Origin: JBHOQX01 sp042408595 | GTDB taxonomy: Bacteria; Chloroflexota; Chloroflexia; Chloroflexales; Roseiflexaceae | Reading direction: 5' to 3' | DNA: 32,709 nucleotides | Assembly (NCBI GenBank): GCA_042408595.1 | Contig: JBHOQX010000134.1 | Location: 1 to 32,709, forward strand | In this document: one piece after another, positions 15,462-22,356 of the stretch | Numbering within the stretch: position 1 is the stretch's first letter | Layout of the letters: each line of letters opens with the position of its first letter | Notes under the pieces: model-generated | What the model saw: only the letters and a program-made list of their open reading frames with translations | What the model was told of the DNA's origin: nothing | Database searches by the model: none | Made by a program: the position numbers and the translations under genes

Positions 15462-16873
15462 TTGCCGACCAGTGAGAGGGCTGTGACTTCGGACGTATAA
15501 TCGTGGCCGCGCGCCTCGATAAAGATATCCTGCAGATAGCGCACCGACCCGAGCGCCTCTCGGGCCCGCAATTCGATATCGATCCGCCGCCAGGTGCCGG
15601 GCGCGACGCGGTCGTAGCGGATATTCGGGTCGCGCGGGGTATCTTCGTCGCCGATGTAGATGCAGCGGGTGTAGCGCTTTTGCCGGTCGGTGGGGCTGGT
15701 GTCCTTGTACGTCAGTGTGATCATCACCGGGCACTCCGAGCCGTTGACCCCGGCGCCCTCGATGCTTTGGTTGAGCACGCGCACCCAGCCCGTCAGCCGG
15801 AGCGACTGCGTGTACTCCGACACGTCCACGTCCAGCGTCTGCGAGATACCGGTCGCGAACGAGCGTGTCTGGTTGCCCTGGCGGAAAAACTGGACGACCG
15901 GCTGGCGCTCGGAATCCGCGCAGATATCGCCGGTGTACGGCGGGCACTCCTTTTGGATGAAGACATAGCCGATCAACTCGCTGGGGGGCATCGCCTGGAG
16001 CGGGCCGCTGTAGACCGACCAAGTGTCGGTGCCGTCGCGGGCGTTGTACTCATCCGAGGTGTGGCGCGCGAAATCGCCGTCGGCGATCAGCTCCCACGCC
16101 GCCTCGGCCGGCCGCCCGATGACACCCCGCGGGTCGACGGCGACTTTTTCGCCGGGCCGCAGTGTAAGCGCCTGACCGCCGCTGCGTACCGTGGCGCTGC
16201 CGTCGCGCACAGAAACTTCGGCCAGCTCCGGCGCCATGTCGGCCAGGCGGGGCCGCGGCCGGCCCTGTGCGTCGCGCGGGACGTTGATGCCGTAGCTGCC
16301 GCCCGGCGCCAGGTCGACCGCCACGCCGTTGCCCAGATCCACGCTGTAGCGCACTTCGTCGTAGCGCTGGCCGGCGCGCACATCGTAGCGGGCGTAGCCG
16401 GCGTTCTGGCGGAAGGCAACCTCCTGGCGCTGGTGCGTCCAGCGCGAGACGCGGTAGCGGTCGAGGGTCAGGTCGGCGCCGTTCGGATGCGCGAACAGGT
16501 CGATCTGGGTCTGGTCGTCCGGAAGGACGATCGAAGCGACCGGGCCGTAGCCCGCCTCGCGCGCCGCCGTGACGCTATCGCCTTCCCGCAGGGCAAAACA
16601 GGGCTTTTGGCAGTCGGGCCGGGTGCTGTCCGGGGTGTAGGATTTGTCGCTACCTTTGGGCCGGTAGCCGACGCCGGTCGGGGCGTTGATCTCCACCTGG
16701 CTCTCGCGCGGCGACATGGCGGCCCGATAGTAGCGCCAACCGGCGAGGCCGGCGGCTGCGACCAGCGCGCAGAAGATGGCGAAGGCGCCCAACAGATAGA
16801 GCCAGGCAATGGTTTGCGGCTGACGAACCGGGGCGCGCTGGGCAGGCTGTACCTGTTCGGCCACAGGCATCAC
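15458..16873 (-). CDS. Single-span membrane protein with FecR-like and jelly-roll-like regions
   Basis: Unrecognised 471-residue protein (start GTG 16873 or the adjacent ATG 16870). Residues about 24-48 form one membrane span after a Gln/Pro-rich cytoplasmic tail, so the rest is outside. A beta-rich part follows, in which VSVRDGSATVRSGGQALTLRPGEKVAV (residues roughly 215-245) has the rhythm of FecR domains. From about residue 262, WELIADGDFA starts a stretch that looks like a galactose-binding/jelly-roll domain and runs to the end. Cys pairs (CQKPC; CPPYTGDIC) suggest extracellular disulfides. Function is unknown; signalling from the envelope or glycan binding would fit. It is coupled to acpS. 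Confidence 0.8.
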   Translation of the reverse strand: MMPVAEQVQPAQRAPVRQPQTIAWLYLLGAFAIFCALVAAAGLAGWRYYRAAMSPRESQVEINAPTGVGYRPKGSDKSYTPDSTRPDCQKPCFALREGDSVTAAREAGYGPVASIVLPDDQTQIDLFAHPNGADLTLDRYRVSRWTHQRQEVAFRQNAGYARYDVRAGQRYDEVRYSVDLGNGVAVDLAPGGSYGINVPRDAQGRPRPRLADMAPELAEVSVRDGSATVRSGGQALTLRPGEKVAVDPRGVIGRPAEAAWELIADGDFARHTSDEYNARDGTDTWSVYSGPLQAMPPSELIGYVFIQKECPPYTGDICADSERQPVVQFFRQGNQTRSFATGISQTLDVDVSEYTQSLRLTGWVRVLNQSIEGAGVNGSECPVMITLTYKDTSPTDRQKRYTRCIYIGDEDTPRDPNIRYDRVAPGTWRRIDIELRAREALGSVRYLQDIFIEARGHDYTSEVTALSLVGK

Positions 16874-16893
16874 TCCACGACAAACGTCGCGGA

Positions 16894-16902
16894 ATTATAC
16901 CA
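16894..16902 (-). promoter_or_regulatory. Extended -10 promoter candidate for the FecR-like gene and acpS
   Basis: TG, one base and TATAAT lie on the minus strand at 16902-16894. Transcription would begin near 16887, only about 15 bases before the start codon, with GTGGAG as ribosome-binding site. It lies in the 57-base gap after the glutamine synthetase gene, so acpS need not depend on glnA transcription. Confidence 0.55.
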
Positions 16903-16930
16903 TGGGTGGGCCGCGAGCGCGGCCGTCAGG

Positions 16931-18271
16931 TCAGTATGTCGCCAGGTAGCGCTCGATCTCCCACGAGGATACATAGGCGCGGTACTCTTCCCACTCCTGG
17001 GTTTTCGCCTCGATGAAGCGCTCCAGCACGTGTGGGCCGAGCGCAGCGGCGACCGTCTCGTCGCGCTGCAGCTCATCGAGCGCCTCGCCGAGCGAGCCGG
17101 GGAGGGTGGCGAAGTGCCGGGCGCGCGGGTCGACCTGGAACAGGTCTTCCTCGGCGGCGTCCGGCAGCGGCAGCTCGCGGCGGATACCGTCCAGCCCGGC
17201 GTGCAGGATGACGGCGAACGCAAGGTACGGGTTGCACGACGGATCGGGGCAGCGCAGCTCGACACGCGTGGCCTGTGGGCGCCGCGCGCTGATCCGCGGC
17301 ACCCGCACGAGCGCAGCCCGGCTGGAGCGGCCCCAGGTCAGGTAGACCGGCGCCTCGTAACCGGGGACAAGCCGCTTGTACGAGTTGACGAGCGGGGCCA
17401 GGATGGCGCACATCCCGCGGGCATGCGACAGCAGCCCGGCCATGAAGTGCCGGGCGAGCCGCGACAGTCCGTACGGGTCGTTGCCGTCGAAGAACAGGTT
17501 GCGCCCACTCTTTACATCGGTCAGACTGAGGTGTAGATGCAGGCCGCTGCCGTCCATGCCGGCCAGCGGCTTGGGCATGAGCGTGCCGTACAGCTCATGC
17601 TGCTGGGCGATCGCCCGCAACACCGTGCGGAAAGTCATCACTGCGTCGGCGATCTGGAGCGCCGGGCCGTAGCGAATATCGATCTCGTGCTGGCCGACGG
17701 CGTTCTCGTGGTGGGTGGCCTCCACCGCGATGCCATAGGCCTGCATCGCCCGGACGAGCCGCCGCCGGATCTGGGTGGCCAGGTCGGTCGAGACATCGAA
17801 GTAGCCGGCGGCATCGTGCGGGATGAGTGACGGCTGGCCCTGCGCGTCCAGCCGGAACAGAAAGAACTCGACCTCCGGTGCGACCTGGCAGGCGTAGCCG
17901 AGCTGCGCCGCCTCGTCGAGCGCGCGGCGCAGGACGGCGCGCGGGTCGCCGGCGAAGGGGCGCCCGTCGGTGGTAAAGACATCGCAGATCAGGCGGGCGG
18001 TGGCGACGCCGGCCTCCTGGTCCCAGGGGATCGGTGCGTAGGTGTCGCGGTCTGGCGCGAGGTACATGTCGCTTTCCGGGATGCGGACGCGCGACAGCCC
18101 CTCGACCGATGAGCCGTCGAACCAGACGCCGTGATCGAGGCAGTCCGGCAGTTCGGCCACCGGCACGGTCACGTTCTTGACGACGCCGAGGATGTCGGTG
18201 AATTGCAGGCTGATGAATGCGATCTGCTGTTCATCGGCCAGCCGGATGATCTCTTGGGATGTGCGGGGCAT
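16931..18271 (-). CDS. glnA: Type I glutamine synthetase
   Basis: Makes glutamine from glutamate, ammonia and ATP in a cytosolic dodecamer. The 446-residue protein carries FDGSSVEG, the metal-binding PEVEFFLF, HHENAVGQHEID, the ATP-binding signature KPLAGMDGSGLHLHLSL, and NSYKRLVPGYEAPVYLTWG. The region where adenylylated enzymes have the Tyr of NLYDLPP reads PLPDAAEEDLFQ, so it is a GSI-alpha-like form without that control. In GSI-alpha enzymes feedback and partner proteins usually regulate activity. The start ATG 18271 is 14 bases after a DUF2442-like gene. Distant roles such as gamma-glutamylamine synthesis are possible, but motifs favour true GS. Confidence 0.92.
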   Translation of the reverse strand: MPRTSQEIIRLADEQQIAFISLQFTDILGVVKNVTVPVAELPDCLDHGVWFDGSSVEGLSRVRIPESDMYLAPDRDTYAPIPWDQEAGVATARLICDVFTTDGRPFAGDPRAVLRRALDEAAQLGYACQVAPEVEFFLFRLDAQGQPSLIPHDAAGYFDVSTDLATQIRRRLVRAMQAYGIAVEATHHENAVGQHEIDIRYGPALQIADAVMTFRTVLRAIAQQHELYGTLMPKPLAGMDGSGLHLHLSLTDVKSGRNLFFDGNDPYGLSRLARHFMAGLLSHARGMCAILAPLVNSYKRLVPGYEAPVYLTWGRSSRAALVRVPRISARRPQATRVELRCPDPSCNPYLAFAVILHAGLDGIRRELPLPDAAEEDLFQVDPRARHFATLPGSLGEALDELQRDETVAAALGPHVLERFIEAKTQEWEEYRAYVSSWEIERYLATY

Positions 18272-18285
18272 AGAGATGACCGTGG

Positions 18286-18582
18286 CTATGTACAGTGTGA
18301 TTGTGCCGACTGGCGGCGCCTGGCCGCCCTCCACCTCTCCGCATCTGGCGCAGGCCCGAGGTCAAACGACACGACCTCTGCGTCGATCTCCGCCCGGTGT
18401 GGCCAGGCGGGTGCGCCGTGTGCGATGGCGCCCTGTCGGAAGCGCGCCGGATCGCGGAGCGTCGAAAGCAAGCGCCCGCGCCGGTCGGGCACAAGATCGA
18501 CGACGGGCTCGACGCCGTTGTCAAAGCGCAGGCGCACGAAACCGCAGCGCTCCCCATTCGCGGCGAGCTCGGCACTCCCCAC
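18286..18582 (-). CDS. DUF2442-like small protein
   Basis: A 98-residue product read from GTG 18582, with AGGCGCG just upstream. The core RLRFDNGVEPVVDLVP, LRDPARFRQGAIAHGAPAW then EIDAEVVSFDL follows the DUF2442 pattern: strand, Phe-Asp-Asn-Gly turn, Val-Val-Asp-Leu, a Leu-Arg-Asp-Pro..Phe helix, and a Trp-Pro strand. No biochemical role is established for DUF2442; some members sit beside toxin-antitoxin or DUF4160 genes. Here it precedes glnA by 14 bases, suggesting co-transcription. The last 20 residues are Arg/Gln-rich and may be disordered. Start choice is uncertain. Confidence 0.65.
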   Translation of the reverse strand: MGSAELAANGERCGFVRLRFDNGVEPVVDLVPDRRGRLLSTLRDPARFRQGAIAHGAPAWPHRAEIDAEVVSFDLGPAPDAERWRAARRRQSAQSHCT

Positions 18583-18598
18583 CGCGCCTGTCGTGTCA

Positions 18599-18604
18599 AT
18601 TATA
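18599..18604 (-). promoter_or_regulatory. -10 candidate for the DUF2442-glnA pair
   Basis: A perfect TATAAT on the minus strand (18604-18599) lies 16 bases upstream of the GTG at 18582 and overlaps the TAA of the preceding lipoprotein gene. No good -35 or TG extension is present, so confidence is moderate to low. Confidence 0.35.
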
Positions 18605-19019
18605 TCCGACGATAGAGCAGTTCGTACCCGCCGTTGCGCGCGCCGCGGGCCAGCACCCGGTACCGCAGCCGGCCCTCCGCATCGGTCGCCACCTGGCCGG
18701 AGCGGGTCACCTGCTCGCCGGGGCGACTCTGCAGCGAGAAGACGACCGCGCCGTTCGGGTCGAGCACATCCAGCCACAGGTCGCCGTCGTCGGCGCGCAG
18801 GCTGGCGATCACTTCCAGCGTGCCCGGCCGGCCCGTGTCAAGCGTCCGCTGGTCTGCCCCATCGGCGCTGACGAACAGGACGCTCGTGCTTCCGGCGTCC
18901 GGCTCGATAGCGGTTGTCCCACGCTGGCCGGACATGAGCATGCAGCCGGCCAGCAGCATACTGCTGACGATGATCGGCGGCCACAGACCAAGGGCGGCGG
19001 ACCACCGGCCACGGGCCAT
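18600..19019 (-). CDS. Putative lipoprotein with a C-terminal beta domain
   Basis: Read from ATG 19019 this gives 139 residues: a basic start, hydrophobic IIVSSMLLAG and a lipobox Cys (LLAGC), then a secreted domain. The domain contains the rhythm LRADDGDLWLDVLDPNGAVVFSLQSRPGEQVTRSGQV and ends in GARNGGYELLYRRI. This resembles the pre-peptidase C-terminal (PPC)-like beta sandwich that binds or presents surface domains, but similarity is loose. The DNA for the first 15 codons is repeat-like (alternating GGTGG and GTGGCC blocks), so the true N-terminus is uncertain. There is no clear Shine-Dalgarno. Confidence 0.6.
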   Translation of the reverse strand: MARGRWSAALGLWPPIIVSSMLLAGCMLMSGQRGTTAIEPDAGSTSVLFVSADGADQRTLDTGRPGTLEVIASLRADDGDLWLDVLDPNGAVVFSLQSRPGEQVTRSGQVATDAEGRLRYRVLARGARNGGYELLYRRI

Positions 19020-19164
19020 CGACCACCGTTTTCCAGCGAGGAACCAAGGATGGGCGGCGATGGACGCGCAGAGATCGATCAGCGATGAGACAATCGTGGT
19101 CACGGTCCGGGTGGCATTCGGCGTTCGCCGGTCGCCCTGTGCCGTCCACTCCCCATCGTCGCGG

Positions 19165-19368
19165 CTATCCATATGACTCCGGCCGATCATCGGGGTTGAA
19201 CGTCGCCTCCACCGGCACGACCTCGACGCGCAACGGGCGCCGGCCCGTGATGCGCAGGCTCGTCAGACAGTTCGGGTTGGCACAGACGACCTCCGCGCCG
19301 ACGGTCACATACTCCTGAACGCCCAGGCGCTGCCCGCAGACCGGGCATTTCACCGTCTCCAGCGGCAC
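19165..19368 (-). CDS. LysW-like zinc-ribbon protein
   Basis: A 67-residue protein read from GTG 19368, which has a strong AGGAGGGG upstream. The zinc ribbon has CPVC then CANPNC (C-x2-C and C-x4-C), followed by a short beta strand LRITGRRPLRVEVVP. The general plan (CPxC, VTVGAEVVC, PLR.E) is that of LysW, the amino-group carrier of lysine/arginine biosynthesis. The LysW C-terminal Glu-Asp-Trp-Gly-Glu tail, whose last Glu is the attachment site, is absent (it ends PDDRPESYG). It is therefore a LysW-like ribbon and not a carrier. It follows ftsY by 73 bases. Confidence 0.7.
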   Translation of the reverse strand: MPLETVKCPVCGQRLGVQEYVTVGAEVVCANPNCLTSLRITGRRPLRVEVVPVEATFNPDDRPESYG

Positions 19369-19441
19369 GCTCCCCTCCTGCGATGACACGATAACCAGTT
19401 GCCCGTGGGTATGTCCTGCGCTCCTCGCTTGTCCCCCGCCG

Positions 19442-20413
19442 TTAGCTCGCGAAGAGCTCGTCCACAAACACCTGCGCGTCGAACAGCGCCAGATCGGTGA
19501 TCTTCTCGCCGGTGCCGATGTAGCGGATGGGCCGCTGGATATCCTGCGACACGGCGAAGGCGATACCGCCTTTGGCCGTGCCATCCATCTTGGTGATCGC
19601 CACGTCGGTCACATCGGATGCCTGCAGGAACGCCTTGGCCTGCAACACACCGTTCTGGCCGGTGGTCGCATCGATCACCAGCAGCACCTCGTGCGGCGCG
19701 TCCGGCACGCGGCGGCGGATGATGTTCCGCAGCTTCTCCAACTCCTTCATCAGGTTGGTCTTGGCGTGAAGCCGGCCGGCGGTGTCGATGATCAGCACAT
19801 CCACATCCTGCGCCAGCGCCGCGTCCAGCGCGTCGTAGACGACTGCGCCGGGGTCGGCGCCCTGGCCGCGCGAGATGATCGGCACGCCGGCGCGCTGCGC
19901 CCAGGTGTCGAGTTGCTCGGTCGCCGCGGCGCGGAAGGTGTCGGCGGCGGCCAGTATGACGCGCTTGCCGTACTGCTCCTTCAGCCGGCGGGCCAGCTTG
20001 GCGATCAGGGTCGTCTTGCCGGACCCGTTCACGCCGACAACCATGATAATATACGGCCGGGCGGTGATCTGGCGTGGCGCAGCGTGCTCCTGCAACGTTC
20101 GCACCATCTCGGCCTTGAGCATCTCCTTTGCCTCGCGGGCCGATTTGACGCCGTGGCGGTTGCAGCGGTCTTTGGTGCGGTTGACGAGATACTGCGTCGT
20201 CTCCACGCCAACATCGGCCTGGATCAGCAGGGCTTCCAGGTCGTCCCATAGCTCGTCGGTGATCGGTTCATCGGTCGCGAACAGCGCCGAGATCTGCCCG
20301 AAGAACCCGCGGCGCGCCTTTTCGGTCGCCTGATGGGTCTTTTCGACCTCCTCCTGCGCCTCTTCCTCGGTCCGCGGCGCATCCTGGCCGCGGCCAAACA
20401 GTCGTCGCAACAT
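19442..20413 (-). CDS. ftsY: Signal recognition particle receptor FtsY
   Basis: SRP receptor GTPase that docks ribosome-SRP complexes at the membrane for co-translational insertion. The acidic N-terminal A domain is short (about 35 residues); the N domain follows, with ITDELWDDLEALLIQADVG. The G domain has G1 GVNGSGKTT, the DTFRAAATEQL insertion-box segment, G3 DTAGR, G4 TKMD and GTGEKITDLALFD. It has 323 residues from ATG 20413, which overlaps the TGA of the FmdB-like gene as TGATG; an ATG nine bases earlier is also possible. The coupling to a zinc-ribbon gene on each side is notable. Confidence 0.95.
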   Translation of the reverse strand: MLRRLFGRGQDAPRTEEEAQEEVEKTHQATEKARRGFFGQISALFATDEPITDELWDDLEALLIQADVGVETTQYLVNRTKDRCNRHGVKSAREAKEMLKAEMVRTLQEHAAPRQITARPYIIMVVGVNGSGKTTLIAKLARRLKEQYGKRVILAAADTFRAAATEQLDTWAQRAGVPIISRGQGADPGAVVYDALDAALAQDVDVLIIDTAGRLHAKTNLMKELEKLRNIIRRRVPDAPHEVLLVIDATTGQNGVLQAKAFLQASDVTDVAITKMDGTAKGGIAFAVSQDIQRPIRYIGTGEKITDLALFDAQVFVDELFAS

Positions 20414-20793
20414 CAGCCCCACCCCAGGTCGTCCGGTTTGGCTGGCGTATCACCCTCCTCGCCGGCCTCGCCGCTCAGCTCTTCCTCCAGCATCTGGTCC
20501 ACCATCTCATCCCAATCCTCGCCGGCCTCCTCGCCCAGTTCTTTGCCGAGCTTCTTGGCCCAGCGGGCGACGGCGCGCGGGTCGTTTTCATCCAGCCCGG
20601 CGAACATGTTGGGGTCGGCCAGGGCATCGACGCGCGCCTCCTCGGACTTGAGCACCGCGACGCGCGACACGGCCCGGCGGACGTTCGCGCTCCGGCAGCG
20701 CGGGCAGGTCAGCCCCGGCGGGTCGCTGAAGCCCTGGACGAGTTTCTGAAAACGCCCGTTGCAGTCCGGGCAGAGGTACTCGTAGATCGGCAT
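20413..20793 (-). CDS. FmdB-type zinc-ribbon protein
   Basis: The first 50 residues form the FmdB/CxxC_CxxC_SSSS-type zinc ribbon: MPIYEYLCPDC, FQKLVQGFSDPPGLTCPRC, with two Cys pairs to bind one Zn. The rest (about 50-126) is acidic and helical, including GKELGEEAGEDWDEMVDQM, as in the common FmdB proteins of GC-rich bacteria. A regulatory role was proposed for FmdB of methylotrophs, but the function is not settled. AGGAC precedes ATG 20793. Its stop overlaps the ftsY start. Confidence 0.85.
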   Translation of the reverse strand: MPIYEYLCPDCNGRFQKLVQGFSDPPGLTCPRCRSANVRRAVSRVAVLKSEEARVDALADPNMFAGLDENDPRAVARWAKKLGKELGEEAGEDWDEMVDQMLEEELSGEAGEEGDTPAKPDDLGWG

Positions 20794-20820
20794 ACAGCTG
20801 TCCTATCTGTAACGATCGAC

Positions 20821-20846
20821 GTTGTGCCGCCTGCAGGCGGCACGAC
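20821..20846. repeat. Perfect palindrome between deoA-type gene and fmdB-like gene
   Basis: Bases 20824-20843 form a perfect 20-base palindrome (GTGCCGCCTG then its complement), extended by partial pairing to 20821-20846. It lies in the 133-base gap after the nucleoside phosphorylase and upstream of the zinc-ribbon gene. It may terminate the former or be a dispersed palindromic element; no T-run is present. Confidence 0.6.
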
Positions 20847-20926
20847 AATGCAGGCGAGATCGCTCGAGTCGCTCCGCACATCGTGCGCGGTGGGCAAGCG
20901 AGGGGCCTTCGCCGCACTGCGCTCGT

Positions 20927-22231
20927 CTACTCTATCATCTCATACACCAGCGGCGGCGGGGCGACCGGCTCGCCGGCCAGGGTGAAGGCCGCGCGCAGCG
21001 CCGGGAGAACGCGCTCCACGTCCGCCTCTGCGGCGGCGTGGATGTGGAGCAGCGGCGCGCCCGCCTCCACCCAATCGCCGATCTTGGCTGCCAGCACCAG
21101 CCCGACCGCCGGGTTGATCGTGTCCTCCTTGCGCGCCCGCCCACCGCCCAGGTCGTTCAGGGCGTGCCCGATGGCCATGCCGTCGATCGCCGCCACAGCG
21201 CCAGCGTGCGGCGCAACCAGCGGCACGACCAGCGGCGCGGACGGCAGCCGCTCCGGCTCATCGACCGTGCGCAGGTCGCCGCCCTGGTTGGCGACAAATC
21301 GTCGGAATGTAGCCCACGCCCGCCCGCTCGCCAGCGTCTCGTGCATCAGCGCCTGCCCGGCGACATCGTCCGCGGCCAGGCCGGCCAGCACCGCCAGCCG
21401 CCCGCCAAGGGTGACGCACAGCGCCACCAGGTCGGGCGGGCCGGCCCCGCGCAGCGCCCCGATCGCCTCGCGCACCTCGAGCGCGTTCCCGATCGCCAGG
21501 CCGAGCGGCTGCTCCATGCTCGTGATCGCCGCGGCGACCCGGCGGCCGGCGCGTCGCCCGATGGAGACCATGGTCTCGGCGAGCCGTCGCGCATCCGCAA
21601 GGGTGTGCATGAATGCGCCGCGGCCGCATTTGACATCGAGAATGATACAATCTGCGCCAGCCGCGAGCTTCTTGCTCATGACGCTGGCGGCGATCAGCGG
21701 GATCGACTCGACCGTGCCGGTCACGTCGCGCAGCGCGTAGAGTCGCTTATCGGCGGGGGCCAGGTCGGCGCTCTGCCCGGCGATCACCAGGCCGACCTCG
21801 CGCACCGCCCGGCGGAACTCGGCGGCGCTCAGCTCGGTGCGGAAGCCGGGGATCGCCTCGAGTTTGTCGATCGTGCCGCCGCTGAAGCCCAGGCCGCGCC
21901 CAGACATCTTGGCGACCGGCATGCCGGCGGCGGCGGCGAGCGGCCCGAGCACCAGGCTGGTCTTGTCGCCGATCCCGCCGGTCGAGTGCTTGTCCACCGT
22001 CAGCGGCGCGACATCGTGCAGATCGAGCTGGTCGCCGCTGCGGGCCATCGCCAGCGTCAGGTCGGCGGTCTCGCGGTTGTCCATGCCGCGCAGCAGCACG
22101 GCCATGGCCCAAGCGGCCATCTGGTAGTCGGGCACATCGCCGCGGGTGTAGCCGTCGATCAGGAAGTCGATCTCCTCGGTCGTCAGCGTCCCGCCGTCGC
22201 GTTTTTTGATGATGATATCGACTGCGCGCAT
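20927..22231 (-). CDS. Thymidine/pyrimidine-nucleoside phosphorylase
   Basis: Phosphorolysis of thymidine or uridine to base and (deoxy)ribose 1-phosphate in pyrimidine salvage. The 434-residue protein matches the family throughout: MRAVDIIIKKRDGGTLT, GYTRGDVPDYQMAAWAMA, the phosphate-loop KHSTGGIGDKTSL, the signature SGRGLGFSGGTIDKLEAIPG, SIPLIAASVMSKKLAAG, and the C-terminal domain beginning near LGGGRARKEDTI. Length fits the dimeric pyrimidine-nucleoside phosphorylase type. Start ATG 22231 is chosen because the family always begins here. Which of DeoA or Pdp it is cannot be told. The upstream gap (22232-22356) holds only low-complexity DNA. Confidence 0.93.
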   Translation of the reverse strand: MRAVDIIIKKRDGGTLTTEEIDFLIDGYTRGDVPDYQMAAWAMAVLLRGMDNRETADLTLAMARSGDQLDLHDVAPLTVDKHSTGGIGDKTSLVLGPLAAAAGMPVAKMSGRGLGFSGGTIDKLEAIPGFRTELSAAEFRRAVREVGLVIAGQSADLAPADKRLYALRDVTGTVESIPLIAASVMSKKLAAGADCIILDVKCGRGAFMHTLADARRLAETMVSIGRRAGRRVAAAITSMEQPLGLAIGNALEVREAIGALRGAGPPDLVALCVTLGGRLAVLAGLAADDVAGQALMHETLASGRAWATFRRFVANQGGDLRTVDEPERLPSAPLVVPLVAPHAGAVAAIDGMAIGHALNDLGGGRARKEDTINPAVGLVLAAKIGDWVEAGAPLLHIHAAAEADVERVLPALRAAFTLAGEPVAPPPLVYEMIE

Positions 22232-22356
22232 AGTCGTGGTGCGCCACACGGACATCGGCCACGGATCCAGGGTGAACAGCCTGCCGTGGCGATCGCACGG
22301 GCGTCATCGGCTTTCAGACCGGCCGCTGTCGGTCTTCTGTCGGCTCCCGTCCGCTC

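Noticed and set aside
15503..17536. A 677-codon open frame on the plus strand
   Set aside because: It is antisense to the FecR-like gene and glnA, has Arg/His/Gln-rich composition, crosses clear gene boundaries and shows no domain; long antisense frames are expected at this GC content.
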